The notes: generated from the sequence alone by a model not told the origin. Positions 34,678 through 44,524 are shown, counted from the first letter of the stretch. The stretch: 64,000 nucleotides of DNA from QIJE01 sp048541835 (GCF_048541835.1 NZ_JBLEOY010000003.1:1-64000), one strand, 5' to 3'. A program made the numbers and translations.

Positions 34678-36669
34678 ATGGATATATTTAAACGCAGTCT
34701 TATTTTATTTATTCAAAAAATTGTTAAAGAAAAGAATAACACGGCGGTATCCGAAAAAGAAGCCGCAAGGCTTATAAAAAATTCTCCTGACAACTCTTTC
34801 GGTGATTATTCTATAGCTTCTTATTATTTTGGAAAATATGATTTCAAGGGAATCCCAGTAAATATTGCGAAAGAAATTTTCCGCATGGCATTGACAAGTT
34901 TTGACAAGGCGAAAGACGCAGCCTTATTTGATAAAATAGAAATGAAGGACGCATATGTAAATTTTTTCGTCAATAAAAAAAAGTTTGCTTATCTTACCAT
35001 AAAAGACGTTCTTTCCGCAGGAACGGATTATGGTAGAGAGCATCAGGAAAAACCGCTTAAAGTAGTAATAGATTTTTCTTCTCCCAACATAGCTAAACCT
35101 TTCGGAGTAGGGCATTTAAGGTCAACGGTAATCGGAATGAGTTTATCTAATATTTATGAATTCTGTGGTCATAGTGTCGTAAAAGTAAATTATTTAGGGG
35201 ATTTCGGTACGCAATTCGGTAAACTTATAACCGCTTTTTGTCGTTATGACGTAGATTTCTCCGAATTTAATAAAGACCCTATAAATGTTCTATACGGTCT
35301 TTATGTCAGAATCCATAAAGACGAACAGATCGATGAAACCCTTGAGAAAGAAGCGAAAAGGAGATTTAAGACTCTTGAGAATTTTATGTCGCGAAACAGG
35401 CGCAGTATCGAAGAGTATTTACGTATTCCCGGCAACACTAAAAATAGCGTAGATGACGGATGGAAAGGAATAGAGATATCCGAAAAAAATAAGGGCGGTT
35501 TTTGCGAAACAGAATCCGGTCAGTATAATTTATGGAAATTATTCAGGGGATTGAGCATAGATGAATTTAAGCGAATTTATAAATCAATAGGCATAGAGTT
35601 CGATGTTTACGAGGGGGAGGCTCAGAGCGCGGAATTTGCAAACGAAACCACGGAAATCTTGCTTAAAAGCGGTATCGCCTCTATAAGCGAGGGTGCCGTA
35701 ATAATTCGGGTAAAAGGGGTAAAAGCCCCCGCTCTAATTGCAAAAAGCGACGGAACATCTCTTTACCTTTCAAGGGATATCGTTACCGCTGTGACGAGAA
35801 TGGCAAAATATTCCTACGATAAGATGATTTACGTGGTCGGTTCGGAGCAGTCGCTGCACTTTAGCCAGCTTTCCGGCATATTTCGCATATTGAAAGATAA
35901 TGCCGATAAAATATCCGAAAATCCGATTTTTAAAAGCTATGCCTCTTTAATAGATGGCAGGATTGTCCATGTTAAATTTGGCAGAATCATAGGCATGTCC
36001 ACAAGAAAGGGTAATCTCGTGTTTTTAAACGATTATATAGAAGAGGCAAGTCTTAAGGCAAAAGAAAAACTTGAAGACGGTTTTGCGTTAAGGGAAGCGA
36101 GCGGCAATGCCGGCATCAATCCGGAGGAGACGGAATCCGTAGCTTTAAAAATAGGCATAGGGGCGGTTATGTTTAACGATTTAAAGACAAGGCGAACTAC
36201 CGACGTAAGCTTTAACTGGGACAATGTCCTGTCTTTTGAGGGACAGACGGGTCCTTATCTTCAATATACCATATCAAGAATAAATAGCCTTATGCTTAGA
36301 TTGAGTCCCGATACGGTTAAGAAGGAACGGGGTTTCGGATCGTTGAATATGTATAACCAGGCTAATTTCGACGGGATTTTTAACATTTCGGAAGAAGATG
36401 CAGATTTTAATGATATATTTTTAATAATAAAACAGATCTCATACTTTAAGGATGCTGTTGATGAGGCGCTCAATCAAAACGAGCCGTCCGTCATAAGCTC
36501 TTATGCTTTAGAATTATCGGCCCTTTTTAATAAATATTATCAAAATTATAGGCTCCTGGGGAAGGAATGCGATTATATAAAGCCTCGTCTTTATATAATA
36601 TATGCGATGAAGATAGTTTTGATGCAGGTCTTAAGGCTATTGTGCATACCCGTTATTGAAAGAATGTAA
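34678..36669 (+). CDS. argS: Arginyl-tRNA synthetase
   Basis: 663-residue class Ia synthetase charging tRNA-Arg. The HIGH-equivalent is KPFGVGHLRSTVIG (about 141-154), and the KMSK-equivalent region is IIGMSTRKGN. The DALR anticodon-binding domain ends the protein (RLLGKECDYIKPRLYIIYAM). The window shows additional QTGPYLQYTISRI. An insertion near residues 235-270 lengthens it relative to many bacterial ArgS. No Shine-Dalgarno precedes the ATG. Confidence 0.95.
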   Translation: MDIFKRSLILFIQKIVKEKNNTAVSEKEAARLIKNSPDNSFGDYSIASYYFGKYDFKGIPVNIAKEIFRMALTSFDKAKDAALFDKIEMKDAYVNFFVNKKKFAYLTIKDVLSAGTDYGREHQEKPLKVVIDFSSPNIAKPFGVGHLRSTVIGMSLSNIYEFCGHSVVKVNYLGDFGTQFGKLITAFCRYDVDFSEFNKDPINVLYGLYVRIHKDEQIDETLEKEAKRRFKTLENFMSRNRRSIEEYLRIPGNTKNSVDDGWKGIEISEKNKGGFCETESGQYNLWKLFRGLSIDEFKRIYKSIGIEFDVYEGEAQSAEFANETTEILLKSGIASISEGAVIIRVKGVKAPALIAKSDGTSLYLSRDIVTAVTRMAKYSYDKMIYVVGSEQSLHFSQLSGIFRILKDNADKISENPIFKSYASLIDGRIVHVKFGRIIGMSTRKGNLVFLNDYIEEASLKAKEKLEDGFALREASGNAGINPEETESVALKIGIGAVMFNDLKTRRTTDVSFNWDNVLSFEGQTGPYLQYTISRINSLMLRLSPDTVKKERGFGSLNMYNQANFDGIFNISEEDADFNDIFLIIKQISYFKDAVDEALNQNEPSVISSYALELSALFNKYYQNYRLLGKECDYIKPRLYIIYAMKIVLMQVLRLLCIPVIERM

Positions 36670-36764
36670 AATAATAACACTAAAAATACAGCCGGCATGC
36701 AAAGAGTCGTCGGTGTGAGCAGTGGTAAAGATATTAATTCGGCAAGGGGTCAAGTTAAAAAACG

Positions 36765-37772
36765 ATGAGTCTTGAAATAAGAGATTTAACGGTACGGCTT
36801 TGTTCTAAAAAAAAATCAGGCAAGGCGATCGATTGTTGCGACGGCATTAATGTCGTGGATTCTTTTTTTTTAACCGTTAAAGAAAAAGAGGTTGTTTCGA
36901 TAGTCGGAGAGTCCGGCAGCGGCAAATCTTTTCTTGGTTTGTCTATTTTAAGGTTGAATCCCCCGGTCATTTCAAAAATAATTCGCGGCGAAATTAGAGT
37001 GAGATGTTCCTCTCAAAAGGATAAGGTAGATATTTTAAAGCTAAAACAGAGAGAACTTACGGGAGCGAGGGGTAGACTGATATCCATGATATTTCAGGAC
37101 CCTAATACATCGTTGAATCCGGTAATGAAGATAGGAGAGCAGATTACCGAGGCGATACTGGCACACAGAAAAGTTTCTAAAGCGGAGGCTAAGGATATTG
37201 CTATTTCCTACTTAGATTCCATGAATATAGACGGCAAATTTCAGTTTGCTTCATATCCTTATGAATTATCGGGGGGTATGAGACAGAGGGTCATGATTGC
37301 AATGGCCATGGTTTTAAATCCATGCTTTTTAATAGCGGACGAACCTACGACGGCCTTAGACGTAACGACTTCACTGCAGGTCTTGAAACTTATCAAGGAT
37401 ATTAAGGAAAGATCGAATGTTGGGATTATTTTTATTACACACGATTTAACCATTGCAGAAAGTATTTCCGATATGACGTGCGTTTTCTATGCAGGACAGG
37501 TTATGGAGCTTGGGAAAACAAAAGAATTAATAGAAAATCCGATACACCCTTATACGATTTCTTTGATTAAAAGCATCCCCACTTTATCTGCAAATTATGT
37601 TCCAAAACAGAGATTATCCACTATACCCGGTTTTTTGACGGAAGATGATTTTAGCGATGGAAAATGCCGGTTTTATTCTCGATGTTTTAGAAGCAATAAA
37701 GACTGCCTGATGAATATTCCTTTGGTTCATTATGACACCGATGACAGATACGTAAGGTGTATTAAGATATGA
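36765..37772 (+). CDS. Peptide/nickel ABC transporter ATPase (DppD/OppD type)
   Basis: 335 residues. Walker A GESGSGKSFLG, Q-loop QDPNTSLNP, signature LSGGMRQRVMIA, Walker B FLIADEPTTALDVT and switch THDL are intact. The oligopeptide ATPase C-terminal region has cysteines in CRFYSRCFRSNKDC and a final RC, the pattern of DppD/OppD. The partner ATPase is encoded 23 bases downstream. No permease genes adjoin; the solute-binding protein at 3150 is 32 kb away. Confidence 0.9.
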   Translation: MSLEIRDLTVRLCSKKKSGKAIDCCDGINVVDSFFLTVKEKEVVSIVGESGSGKSFLGLSILRLNPPVISKIIRGEIRVRCSSQKDKVDILKLKQRELTGARGRLISMIFQDPNTSLNPVMKIGEQITEAILAHRKVSKAEAKDIAISYLDSMNIDGKFQFASYPYELSGGMRQRVMIAMAMVLNPCFLIADEPTTALDVTTSLQVLKLIKDIKERSNVGIIFITHDLTIAESISDMTCVFYAGQVMELGKTKELIENPIHPYTISLIKSIPTLSANYVPKQRLSTIPGFLTEDDFSDGKCRFYSRCFRSNKDCLMNIPLVHYDTDDRYVRCIKI

Positions 37773-37795
37773 AAAAGAAACCGAAAAAATAAAAT

Positions 37796-38851
37796 ATGGA
37801 AAAAATTACGAATCTTAAGGAAAAAAACGCAATTCTGACCGCTTCAGGGCTTTCTAAACATTTTAAATATTATAAAACCCTATTCGATATCAAAAAGAAT
37901 GTGATAAAAGCCGTCTCGGATGTAACCTTTGACGTTTTAATAAACGAGATTTTTGCCGTGGTTGGAGAAACGGGATGCGGTAAATCGACCCTTTCCAAAC
38001 TGATTACCGGACTTATAACTAAAACGTCCGGAACCGTATATTTTAAAGGTAAGCCGCTGGATTACGGAAACAGGGGCAAAAAATTGAGGAAAGATATTCA
38101 GATACTTTTTCAAGATCCCTATTCTTCGCTTAATCCCAAAAAAAAGATATATAAGATTGTTTCTTATCCCGCTGTTAAAAACGGCATTATAAGAAAGAGG
38201 GATAGAGTAGATTTTGCCGTTTCTCAGCTAAAGAACGTGGGATTGCAGGAAAATACGGCTTATTGCTACCCCCATATGCTATCAGGGGGTCAAAGGCAAA
38301 GAGTCGGCATCGCAAGGTGTCTGTCGGTGAATCCGGAGCTTTTAGTTCTTGACGAGCCGGTATCTGCTTTAGATATGTCAATATCGGCGCAAATTTTGAA
38401 TTTACTGATGGATATTCAGGAAAAAACAAAGATGAGTTATATGTTTATAACTCATGATCTAAAATTAGTCAGACATATTGCAGACAGGGTATGCGTAATG
38501 TACGGAGGAAAAATAGTAGAGATAGCCGGTTCCGCAGAATTCTTCAACATGCCTGCCCATCCGTATTCCAATGTCCTTTACGACTCTATGATGGCCTTTG
38601 ACTTTAAAAGTAAACCTGATTTGAGCATGGAAAATCTATCAAGAGCGAGGAACGAGCAGAAAAAGATTAAACCGGTTAAGAATAGCGGTCGAAATATCGA
38701 CAGCGATAAAGAGAGAGGGTGTGTATATTTTGATAAATGTTATGCGTCTCAAGATATTTGCAGGGTGAACGAACCCACCATGGAAAATAAGGGTCAAGGC
38801 GGAAACAGGACGGTTGCCTGTTTTTTTCCGTTTAGTCGTCCGAATCCTTAA
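37796..38851 (+). CDS. Peptide/nickel ABC transporter ATPase (DppF/OppF type)
   Basis: 351 residues. Walker A GETGCGKSTLSKLI, Q-loop QDPYSSLNPKKK, signature LSGGQRQRVGIARCL, Walker B LLVLDEPVSALDMS and ITHDL are intact. The C-terminal oligo_HPY region includes CVYFDKCYASQDICRVNEP. It forms the heterodimeric motor with the upstream protein. The stop overlaps the convergent DksA-like gene by 20 bases. Substrate cannot be set without the permeases. Confidence 0.9.
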   Translation: MEKITNLKEKNAILTASGLSKHFKYYKTLFDIKKNVIKAVSDVTFDVLINEIFAVVGETGCGKSTLSKLITGLITKTSGTVYFKGKPLDYGNRGKKLRKDIQILFQDPYSSLNPKKKIYKIVSYPAVKNGIIRKRDRVDFAVSQLKNVGLQENTAYCYPHMLSGGQRQRVGIARCLSVNPELLVLDEPVSALDMSISAQILNLLMDIQEKTKMSYMFITHDLKLVRHIADRVCVMYGGKIVEIAGSAEFFNMPAHPYSNVLYDSMMAFDFKSKPDLSMENLSRARNEQKKIKPVKNSGRNIDSDKERGCVYFDKCYASQDICRVNEPTMENKGQGGNRTVACFFPFSRPNP

Positions 38852-39311
38852 ATATTTCATCTTCATTTATCAAAGGCATGCCCGTTAAATGATCCATATA
38901 ATCCTCGCTTATTCGCCTTTTTTCTTCCTCTTCCTCCCGCGACCTGCAGTTTATGCACAAGTTGGAATAAGGAATTATTTTTAGTCTTTTTTTTGAAATC
39001 GTTTCCCCGCATTCATCGCAAATCCCGTATTCTCCCTCCTTTATTTTGTAAAGGGCGTCGTCTATCTCCCTTACCTTTTTTCTCTCTCTGTCTCCAAGCA
39101 TATAGGACAATTCACGGTCTCTCTCGTTTGAAGCTATATCGTAATTGTCTCCGCGATACTCAGCGGGATCTTTGGATGAACCCTCTTTAATGCTGGCATC
39201 TATTTCTTTGAAAATAACCTTTTTCATATTTATCAGTGTTTCTTTTATTTCCTCAAGTTCCTCCGGCGAAAATGTCTGTTTGTCCTTGTCATCTTTAATT
39301 TTATTTTTCAT
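38832..39311 (-). CDS. DksA/TraR family zinc-finger protein
   Basis: 159 residues. The N-terminal half is a coiled-coil region rich in Glu and Lys. The DksA signature follows: DDALYKIKEGEYGICDECGE, then ISKKRLKIIPYSNLCINCRS with four cysteines forming the zinc site. Members bind RNA polymerase through the secondary channel and modulate transcription with ppGpp. The canonical DxxDxA-type coiled-coil tip is not obvious, so it may be a DksA-like paralogue rather than DksA itself. Confidence 0.82.
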   Translation of the reverse strand: MKNKIKDDKDKQTFSPEELEEIKETLINMKKVIFKEIDASIKEGSSKDPAEYRGDNYDIASNERDRELSYMLGDRERKKVREIDDALYKIKEGEYGICDECGETISKKRLKIIPYSNLCINCRSREEEEEKRRISEDYMDHLTGMPLINEDEIFKDSDD

Positions 39312-39448
39312 TTGCGCTCCAGCTCCTTAAGTAAAATTTACTTTTTAAAAAATTTGAAATAGTATATATTTAATCAAGTTTAAAAGCAAGTTTAAAAGTT
39401 AAAAAACGGGGTCGGTAACAAAACCGCTTTTCAAGGAGGTATTTTTAA

Positions 39449-40867
39449 ATGGATGAAGAAAGGATATTCAATTACGGTTATACAAATAAAGAAAAGAAGG
39501 AAAGGGGTGTGAGGTCTCCTTTCCAGATAGACAGAGACAGAATAATACACTCAAGTGCTTTCAGGCGGATGAGAAATAAAACTCAGGTTTTCGGGGTTTT
39601 TACCTTAGATTATTACAGGACGAGGCTTACCCATTCTCTTGAGGTGTCTCAAATAGCCCGTTCCATAGCAACCATATTGGTTGATAAATATGATATAAAA
39701 ATAGACCGCGATGTCATGGAGGCCATTTCTCTAGCCCACGATATAGGGCATCCGCCCTTCGGTCATCTCGGCGAAGACATAATAAACCAAGAGTTGAAGA
39801 CGATTACGAGAGGTAAATTCGGTTTTGAAGCCAATGCGCAGAATATAAGAATACTAAATTTTTTAGAAAAAAAGTTCTATGATACCGTCGACAATAAAAT
39901 ATACGGGCTAAATCCCACGCTAAAGACCATTGACGGAATATTAAAGTACAAACTACCATATTCATTGTCGGATAAAAACAAGCATTTTATATATGATAAC
40001 GATATCTTTATATTGGAAAGGCTTCACGGAAAGAAATTCGTAAATTTCTTAAAAAATAATTTTGAGTTGCTGAATGATCCAAAAAATAAGAAAATTAAAG
40101 AAAACTTTTTTCAAGCTACAAGGTGTTTGGAGTGCCAAATATTAAACGCTGCAGACGACATAGCATATGCTGCCCACGATTTGGAAGACGGTGTAGAATC
40201 TAAGCTTATAGATATAAACGGACACCTTAAGGTCAAAAAATATTTAAAGGAAGACAGCTCTTTTTCTGGAGATTTGGACAAGATGAGTGAGAAAATAGAT
40301 AATTTTTTCTTTAATCTTAATAAAATTTTTAAAACCAAAACGGATAAAATAAATAATAATGAAATAATGTACCATGTGAAGGTTAAAACCGATTTGAAGG
40401 AATTTTTTTCACGGTACATTTCTAAATTCATAATGAATATAGATATAGAGGAGAGAGAAAAGTTTTTTGCTGACGCTAAAGACAACGTAATCAAAAATAT
40501 ACCCCTTGATTTATGCGAAGATTCCTATAAATATGGTCTTACATGGAAGAACGATGTTAATATAGAGATTAACGCCTTAAAGCAGATTTCCTATAAACTT
40601 CTTATGGAGAATAGGGAGATATTGTTAAACAGATATAAAGCGGAAAATATTGTAAGTATGCTTTTTAATGTTTTTTCGGATATCAAAAACATAAATCTTT
40701 ACCCGGATGATTTTCAGGAAATATTTAATTTCGGGTTTTACAATGTTTTCGGGGAAGACGGTTTTTATGTGATGTGTGCCGATTATATCAGCGGCATGAC
40801 TGATATGTATGCGCTTAAATTGTATTCCTCATTATTCGAGTCCAAGGGTTTTACCGAGATATCGTGA
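39449..40867 (+). CDS. dGTPase-like HD-domain triphosphohydrolase
   Basis: 472 residues. Conserved Dgt features are RSPFQIDRDRIIHSSAFRRM, KTQVF, TRLTHSLEVSQIARSIA with the first metal histidine, SLAHDIGHPPFGHLGE with HD, and the distal AADDIAYAAHDLEDG. It would hydrolyse dNTPs to deoxynucleosides and triphosphate, limiting dNTP pools. AAGGAGG precedes the ATG with good spacing. The central region (about 250-330) is longer than in short Dgt homologues. Confidence 0.88.
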   Translation: MDEERIFNYGYTNKEKKERGVRSPFQIDRDRIIHSSAFRRMRNKTQVFGVFTLDYYRTRLTHSLEVSQIARSIATILVDKYDIKIDRDVMEAISLAHDIGHPPFGHLGEDIINQELKTITRGKFGFEANAQNIRILNFLEKKFYDTVDNKIYGLNPTLKTIDGILKYKLPYSLSDKNKHFIYDNDIFILERLHGKKFVNFLKNNFELLNDPKNKKIKENFFQATRCLECQILNAADDIAYAAHDLEDGVESKLIDINGHLKVKKYLKEDSSFSGDLDKMSEKIDNFFFNLNKIFKTKTDKINNNEIMYHVKVKTDLKEFFSRYISKFIMNIDIEEREKFFADAKDNVIKNIPLDLCEDSYKYGLTWKNDVNIEINALKQISYKLLMENREILLNRYKAENIVSMLFNVFSDIKNINLYPDDFQEIFNFGFYNVFGEDGFYVMCADYISGMTDMYALKLYSSLFESKGFTEIS

Positions 40868-40977
40868 ACTACATCTCTATTATAACGAGATAGTTCGCCA
40901 TTGATCGGATACCCATATTTAAAAATAAAAAATATGCTATAATTTTAGTTAATTTTAAATGAAATATAAAATACGAA

Positions 40978-41553
40978 ATGAAAAAATTGATTATAAAGAG
41001 GTTTAATGAAGCGGCAGCACTACTTGAACTAACGGTAAGAGACGAAAAAATAATAAAAACGATGAGTGCAATGTCTCAAGCAATCATATCGGTTTATAAT
41101 AATAGCGGAAAAATCTTTATTGCCGGAAACGGCGGTTCGGCGGCAGATGCCCAGCATATTACGGCGGAACTTGTCTCGAGGTTTTACAGAGAAAGGAAAG
41201 CACTTGCCGCAGAAAGCCTTACCGTAAATACCTCTGATATAACGGCAATAGCTAATGATTATGATTTTTCGGTTATTTTTTCCCGTCAGCTTGAAGCAAA
41301 TGCAAGAAAAGGCGATATATTTTGGGGAATATCCACGTCCGGAAACTCTAAAAATATTATATCCGCTATAATCACTGCGAGGGATACGGGTATGAAAATT
41401 ATAGGTTTTACGGGCAGTGACGGTGGAAAAATGTCCGACATGTGCGACCTGATAATTAAAATTCCATCCAAAGATACACCTAGGATTCAGGAACAACACA
41501 TTCTAATTGCTCACATTATCTGCGAACTGGTAGAAAACGGTTTGTTTGCTTAA
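40978..41553 (+). CDS. gmhA: Phosphoheptose isomerase GmhA
   Basis: 191-residue SIS-fold enzyme converting sedoheptulose 7-phosphate to D-glycero-heptose 7-phosphate for LPS inner core. Motifs include FIAGNGGSAADAQHITAELV, GISTSGNSKNI and EQHILIAHIICELVE. It indicates a heptose-containing LPS, hence a Gram-negative envelope. Other heptose genes are not in the window. Confidence 0.93.
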   Translation: MKKLIIKRFNEAAALLELTVRDEKIIKTMSAMSQAIISVYNNSGKIFIAGNGGSAADAQHITAELVSRFYRERKALAAESLTVNTSDITAIANDYDFSVIFSRQLEANARKGDIFWGISTSGNSKNIISAIITARDTGMKIIGFTGSDGGKMSDMCDLIIKIPSKDTPRIQEQHILIAHIICELVENGLFA

Positions 41554-41593
41554 CCCCTCACTCCATTAATAAAAAATAGAACTTTAACTTGAG

Positions 41594-41622
41594 TTGATTA
41601 TTTGGTCAAACGGTGGTATACA
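41594..41622 (+). promoter_or_regulatory. Probable promoter of the HAD gene
   Basis: TTGATT at 41594-41599 and TATACA at 41617-41622 with a 17-base spacer, in the 180-base gap after gmhA. Confidence 0.45.
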
Positions 41623-41733
41623 TAATATATTGTTTGATTTTTAATCGAGACGTTAACGGATTTATATACCGCCGCCGTAACCGATGCATAATTTAGAGAA
41701 TATTTATATTAATAGTGCGGAAGGGGTGTGGAT

Positions 41734-42204
41734 ATGATAAAAATCGATATACCTGGAAATGCCGAAGTAACATTAAAAAACGTAGTTTTTGACATGAACG
41801 GAACGCTTTCGGAAGATGGAATAATTCGAGACAGCGTAAAAATCCTTTTAAACAAATTATCTAAGATTGTAGAGATATATATAATAACATCCGATACATT
41901 CGGAACCGCCGAAAACATGGTAAAAGATATAAATGCCAAACTATTCATAATAAGTGGTGAAAACTCTGCCGACAAAAAAAAAGAAATAGTCTACAAATTA
42001 GGATATCCCGAAACCGCAATCGTAGGTAACGGTTACAACGATCATGAGATGCTTAAACAGGGTGTTATAGGAATAGGTATTGTGGGTGTTGAAGGGCTTT
42101 CCGTCAAGGCGCTATTGCATTGTGACGTAATAGTGCCGAAAATAGAAGATGCATTAAACTTATTCTTAAATTCAAAAAGAATAATTGCAACACTCAGGAA
42201 TTAG
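41734..42204 (+). CDS. HAD-type soluble P-type-ATPase-like phosphatase
   Basis: 156 residues from ATG 41734; GTG 41728 is too close to the AAGGGG site. The HAD nucleophile motif is VFDMNGTLSEDG, and the distal acid motif is VGNGYNDHEML. Together with the size this matches the soluble P-type ATPase-like family (COG4087 type). Substrate unknown. It stands alone between gmhA and rubrerythrin. Confidence 0.75.
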   Translation: MIKIDIPGNAEVTLKNVVFDMNGTLSEDGIIRDSVKILLNKLSKIVEIYIITSDTFGTAENMVKDINAKLFIISGENSADKKKEIVYKLGYPETAIVGNGYNDHEMLKQGVIGIGIVGVEGLSVKALLHCDVIVPKIEDALNLFLNSKRIIATLRN

Positions 42205-42330
42205 TTTACGGATACGGACATGTTATTTTATAGCAGGTCCGCAAACGGATTTAATTTTCACGATGCTTTGTTTTTATAGGAAATCTTTATCTTTCTGGTC
42301 CTAATTAATCTAAACAGGAGGTTGTAAGTC

Positions 42331-42759
42331 ATGGCTAAAACAGTACATGGAACAAAAACTTTCGAGAATTTAAAGGCTGCGTTTGCAGGGGAATCGGAAG
42401 CAAACAGAAGATATTTATATTTTGGCAAAGAAGCCGATATACAAGGGTATCCGGATGTGGCTAATAATTTTAGAGAAACGGGAGAGGGCGAAACGGGACA
42501 CGCTTTCGGACATCTCGATTATTTAAAAAAATATGAAGGAGGGGATCCTGCTACGGGTAAACCCATAGGTACGTTAAAAGAAATGCTTGAGTCTTCGTTG
42601 GCAGGAGAAACATACGAATACACGGAAATGTATCCGGGGTTTGCGAAAACGGCAAAAGAAGAAGGATTTGAAGACATTGCTTTATGGTTTGAAATGCTTG
42701 CTAAGGCCGAAAAGTCACATGCCGAAAGGTTTAAGAAAATTTTAGACAACTTTAAATAA
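42331..42759 (+). CDS. Rubrerythrin (short form)
   Basis: 142 residues of the four-helix di-iron domain: FAGESEANRRYLYF, ETGEGETGHAFGH, LAGETYEYTEMYP and LAKAEKSHAERF supply the ExxH and Glu ligands. There is no C-terminal rubredoxin domain, so electrons must come from another protein, possibly the rubredoxin at 34355. Rubrerythrins reduce peroxide in anaerobes. AGGAGG precedes it and the Fe-S protein gene follows 30 bases later. Confidence 0.93.
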   Translation: MAKTVHGTKTFENLKAAFAGESEANRRYLYFGKEADIQGYPDVANNFRETGEGETGHAFGHLDYLKKYEGGDPATGKPIGTLKEMLESSLAGETYEYTEMYPGFAKTAKEEGFEDIALWFEMLAKAEKSHAERFKKILDNFK

Positions 42760-42789
42760 AATTTTAAGTTCGATTGCAGGGTTTTGTTT

Positions 42790-44094
42790 ATGTATAAGAC
42801 GGATGCCGATCCTAAAATTACCCAAAATTTCAATATAAGAGACACCGATTTTTTGGATGAAAAAAATCTTTTTAATGAAATTAAAAGGGTATATTCAAAA
42901 TGCAAGAGCTGCAGATTATGTATAGGATTTTGCCCGTCTTTTCCCGCCCTGTTTAATGCCGTTGACGATAAGAGCGACGATATTGAGGCTTTAACGCAAG
43001 AAGAACTTATTAAACCCTTGGATCTTTGTTTTTATTGCAAACAGTGTTATTTCAAATGTCCGTTTACGCCTCCCCATGAATGGAAAGTCGATTTCCCCCA
43101 TTTGGCGTTAAGATATAAAATATTCAGATTTAAAAAAGAAGGAGCGGGAATTCGAGATAAGCTGCTTGTCGATACGGACAAGATGGGAAAAAGCTCTATT
43201 CCTGTTGCGTCTATTGTGAATAAGCTTAATAATATGAAGCTGTTTCGTTATATCTTAGAACCTGTTATGGGGATAGATAAGAGAGCTAAGGTTCCTTCTT
43301 TTAATAAAATTAGTTTTGAGAAGTGGTTTCATGGCAACTATAAAATAGATGATACCGTTTCGGATGTAAATAAATTTAACGGCAAGGTCGTCCTTTTCTA
43401 TACTTGTATGTTAAATTATAATTTTTTAGACAGGGGTATTGCGTTAATAAAAGTTCTTGAAAAGAATAACGTATATGTCGAACTCCCCGACATCCAGTGT
43501 TGCGGTATACCTTATTACGACACGGGGGATATTGATAATTCTATTAAAAAAGCGAAATATAATATAAAAAATTTAAAAAAATATGTCGAAGACGGTTTTG
43601 ATATAATCGTTCCGGTTCCGACATGCGCAATGCAAATAAAACATGAATATCCTTTATTATTGCCGGATTCAGACGATGCTGTCGCGATTGCAAATAAAAC
43701 TTTTGATATTCATGAGTATTTATACCGCCTATATCAAAACGGAAAATTTAATACCGATTTTAAAAAATCTATGGGCAAAATAGGATATCATATTTCATGT
43801 CACTTAAAGTCTTTAAATGTCGGTTATAAAGCATTAAATCTTCTAAGGCTTATTCCCGAAACGAGCGTTCAGATTATTGAAAAATGTTCGGGACACGACG
43901 GAACCTTCGGCGTGAAAAAAAAGACTTTTGAATATGCTTTAGGGGTAGGTAAAAGTTTATTCGAAGACATAGATTCAATGAAAATGGATTATTATATATC
44001 CGATTGCCCGTTAGCCTCCGACCAGATAGAAATGGGTACGGGTAAAAAGGTTTTGCATCCTATCGAGATATTGTTTGAGGCTTATTCGGGATAA
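42790..44094 (+). CDS. Iron-sulfur CCG-domain oxidoreductase (HdrC/GlpC-like)
   Basis: 434 residues from ATG 42790. Two 4Fe-4S motifs, CKSCRLCIGFCPSFP and CFYCKQCYFKCPF, lie near residues 38-90. Two cysteine-rich CCG-type domains follow, with the second half showing DIQCCGIPYY, HISCHLKS and KCSGHDGTFG. The layout is like GlpC and heterodisulfide-reductase-type subunits. Its coupling to rubrerythrin recurs in anaerobes and suggests it feeds electrons to peroxide reduction. The donor is unknown. Confidence 0.82.
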   Translation: MYKTDADPKITQNFNIRDTDFLDEKNLFNEIKRVYSKCKSCRLCIGFCPSFPALFNAVDDKSDDIEALTQEELIKPLDLCFYCKQCYFKCPFTPPHEWKVDFPHLALRYKIFRFKKEGAGIRDKLLVDTDKMGKSSIPVASIVNKLNNMKLFRYILEPVMGIDKRAKVPSFNKISFEKWFHGNYKIDDTVSDVNKFNGKVVLFYTCMLNYNFLDRGIALIKVLEKNNVYVELPDIQCCGIPYYDTGDIDNSIKKAKYNIKNLKKYVEDGFDIIVPVPTCAMQIKHEYPLLLPDSDDAVAIANKTFDIHEYLYRLYQNGKFNTDFKKSMGKIGYHISCHLKSLNVGYKALNLLRLIPETSVQIIEKCSGHDGTFGVKKKTFEYALGVGKSLFEDIDSMKMDYYISDCPLASDQIEMGTGKKVLHPIEILFEAYSG

Positions 44095-44140
44095 GGAAAG
44101 TTTACTTAAAAGACGGTATCGGATATATTTATTTTCTCTC

Positions 44141-44311
44141 TCACCCCGAGACATTTCTGTTTCTTCTAATGCTTAAAGTGATTTTAATGTTGGAAACTAT
44201 GGTTTTAGGGGCAAACAGTGTATCCTCATTTCTGGGCGGTATACGATTACTGTCAGTTACAATGCCATGAAGCGGGAAGCCTGATTGTTTACATTTAGGT
44301 TTTGAATTCAT
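44141..44311 (-). CDS. Possible 56-residue hypothetical protein or remnant
   Basis: Frame from ATG 44311 encoding MNSKPKCKQSGFPLHGIVTD and a Pro/Arg/Asn-rich remainder. It has no ribosome site and sits directly beside tRNA-fMet. The composition is more protein-like than expected for A+T-rich intergenic DNA, so it may be a remnant of a mobile gene. I do not recognise it. Confidence 0.25.
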   Translation of the reverse strand: MNSKPKCKQSGFPLHGIVTDSNRIPPRNEDTLFAPKTIVSNIKITLSIRRNRNVSG

Positions 44312-44341
44312 AAGACAAAGTATGATGACAACAGCTTTGAT

Positions 44342-44418
<77 letters not shown>

Positions 44419-44524
44419 GTAATCACTATAATAACTTGCAGGGAATTATTGTATATTTTTTTAAATCTTAATGCAAGCTTATTTATTGGGGGAGACCTAT
44501 TTAATTATAGGTATGTCGTAAAAG

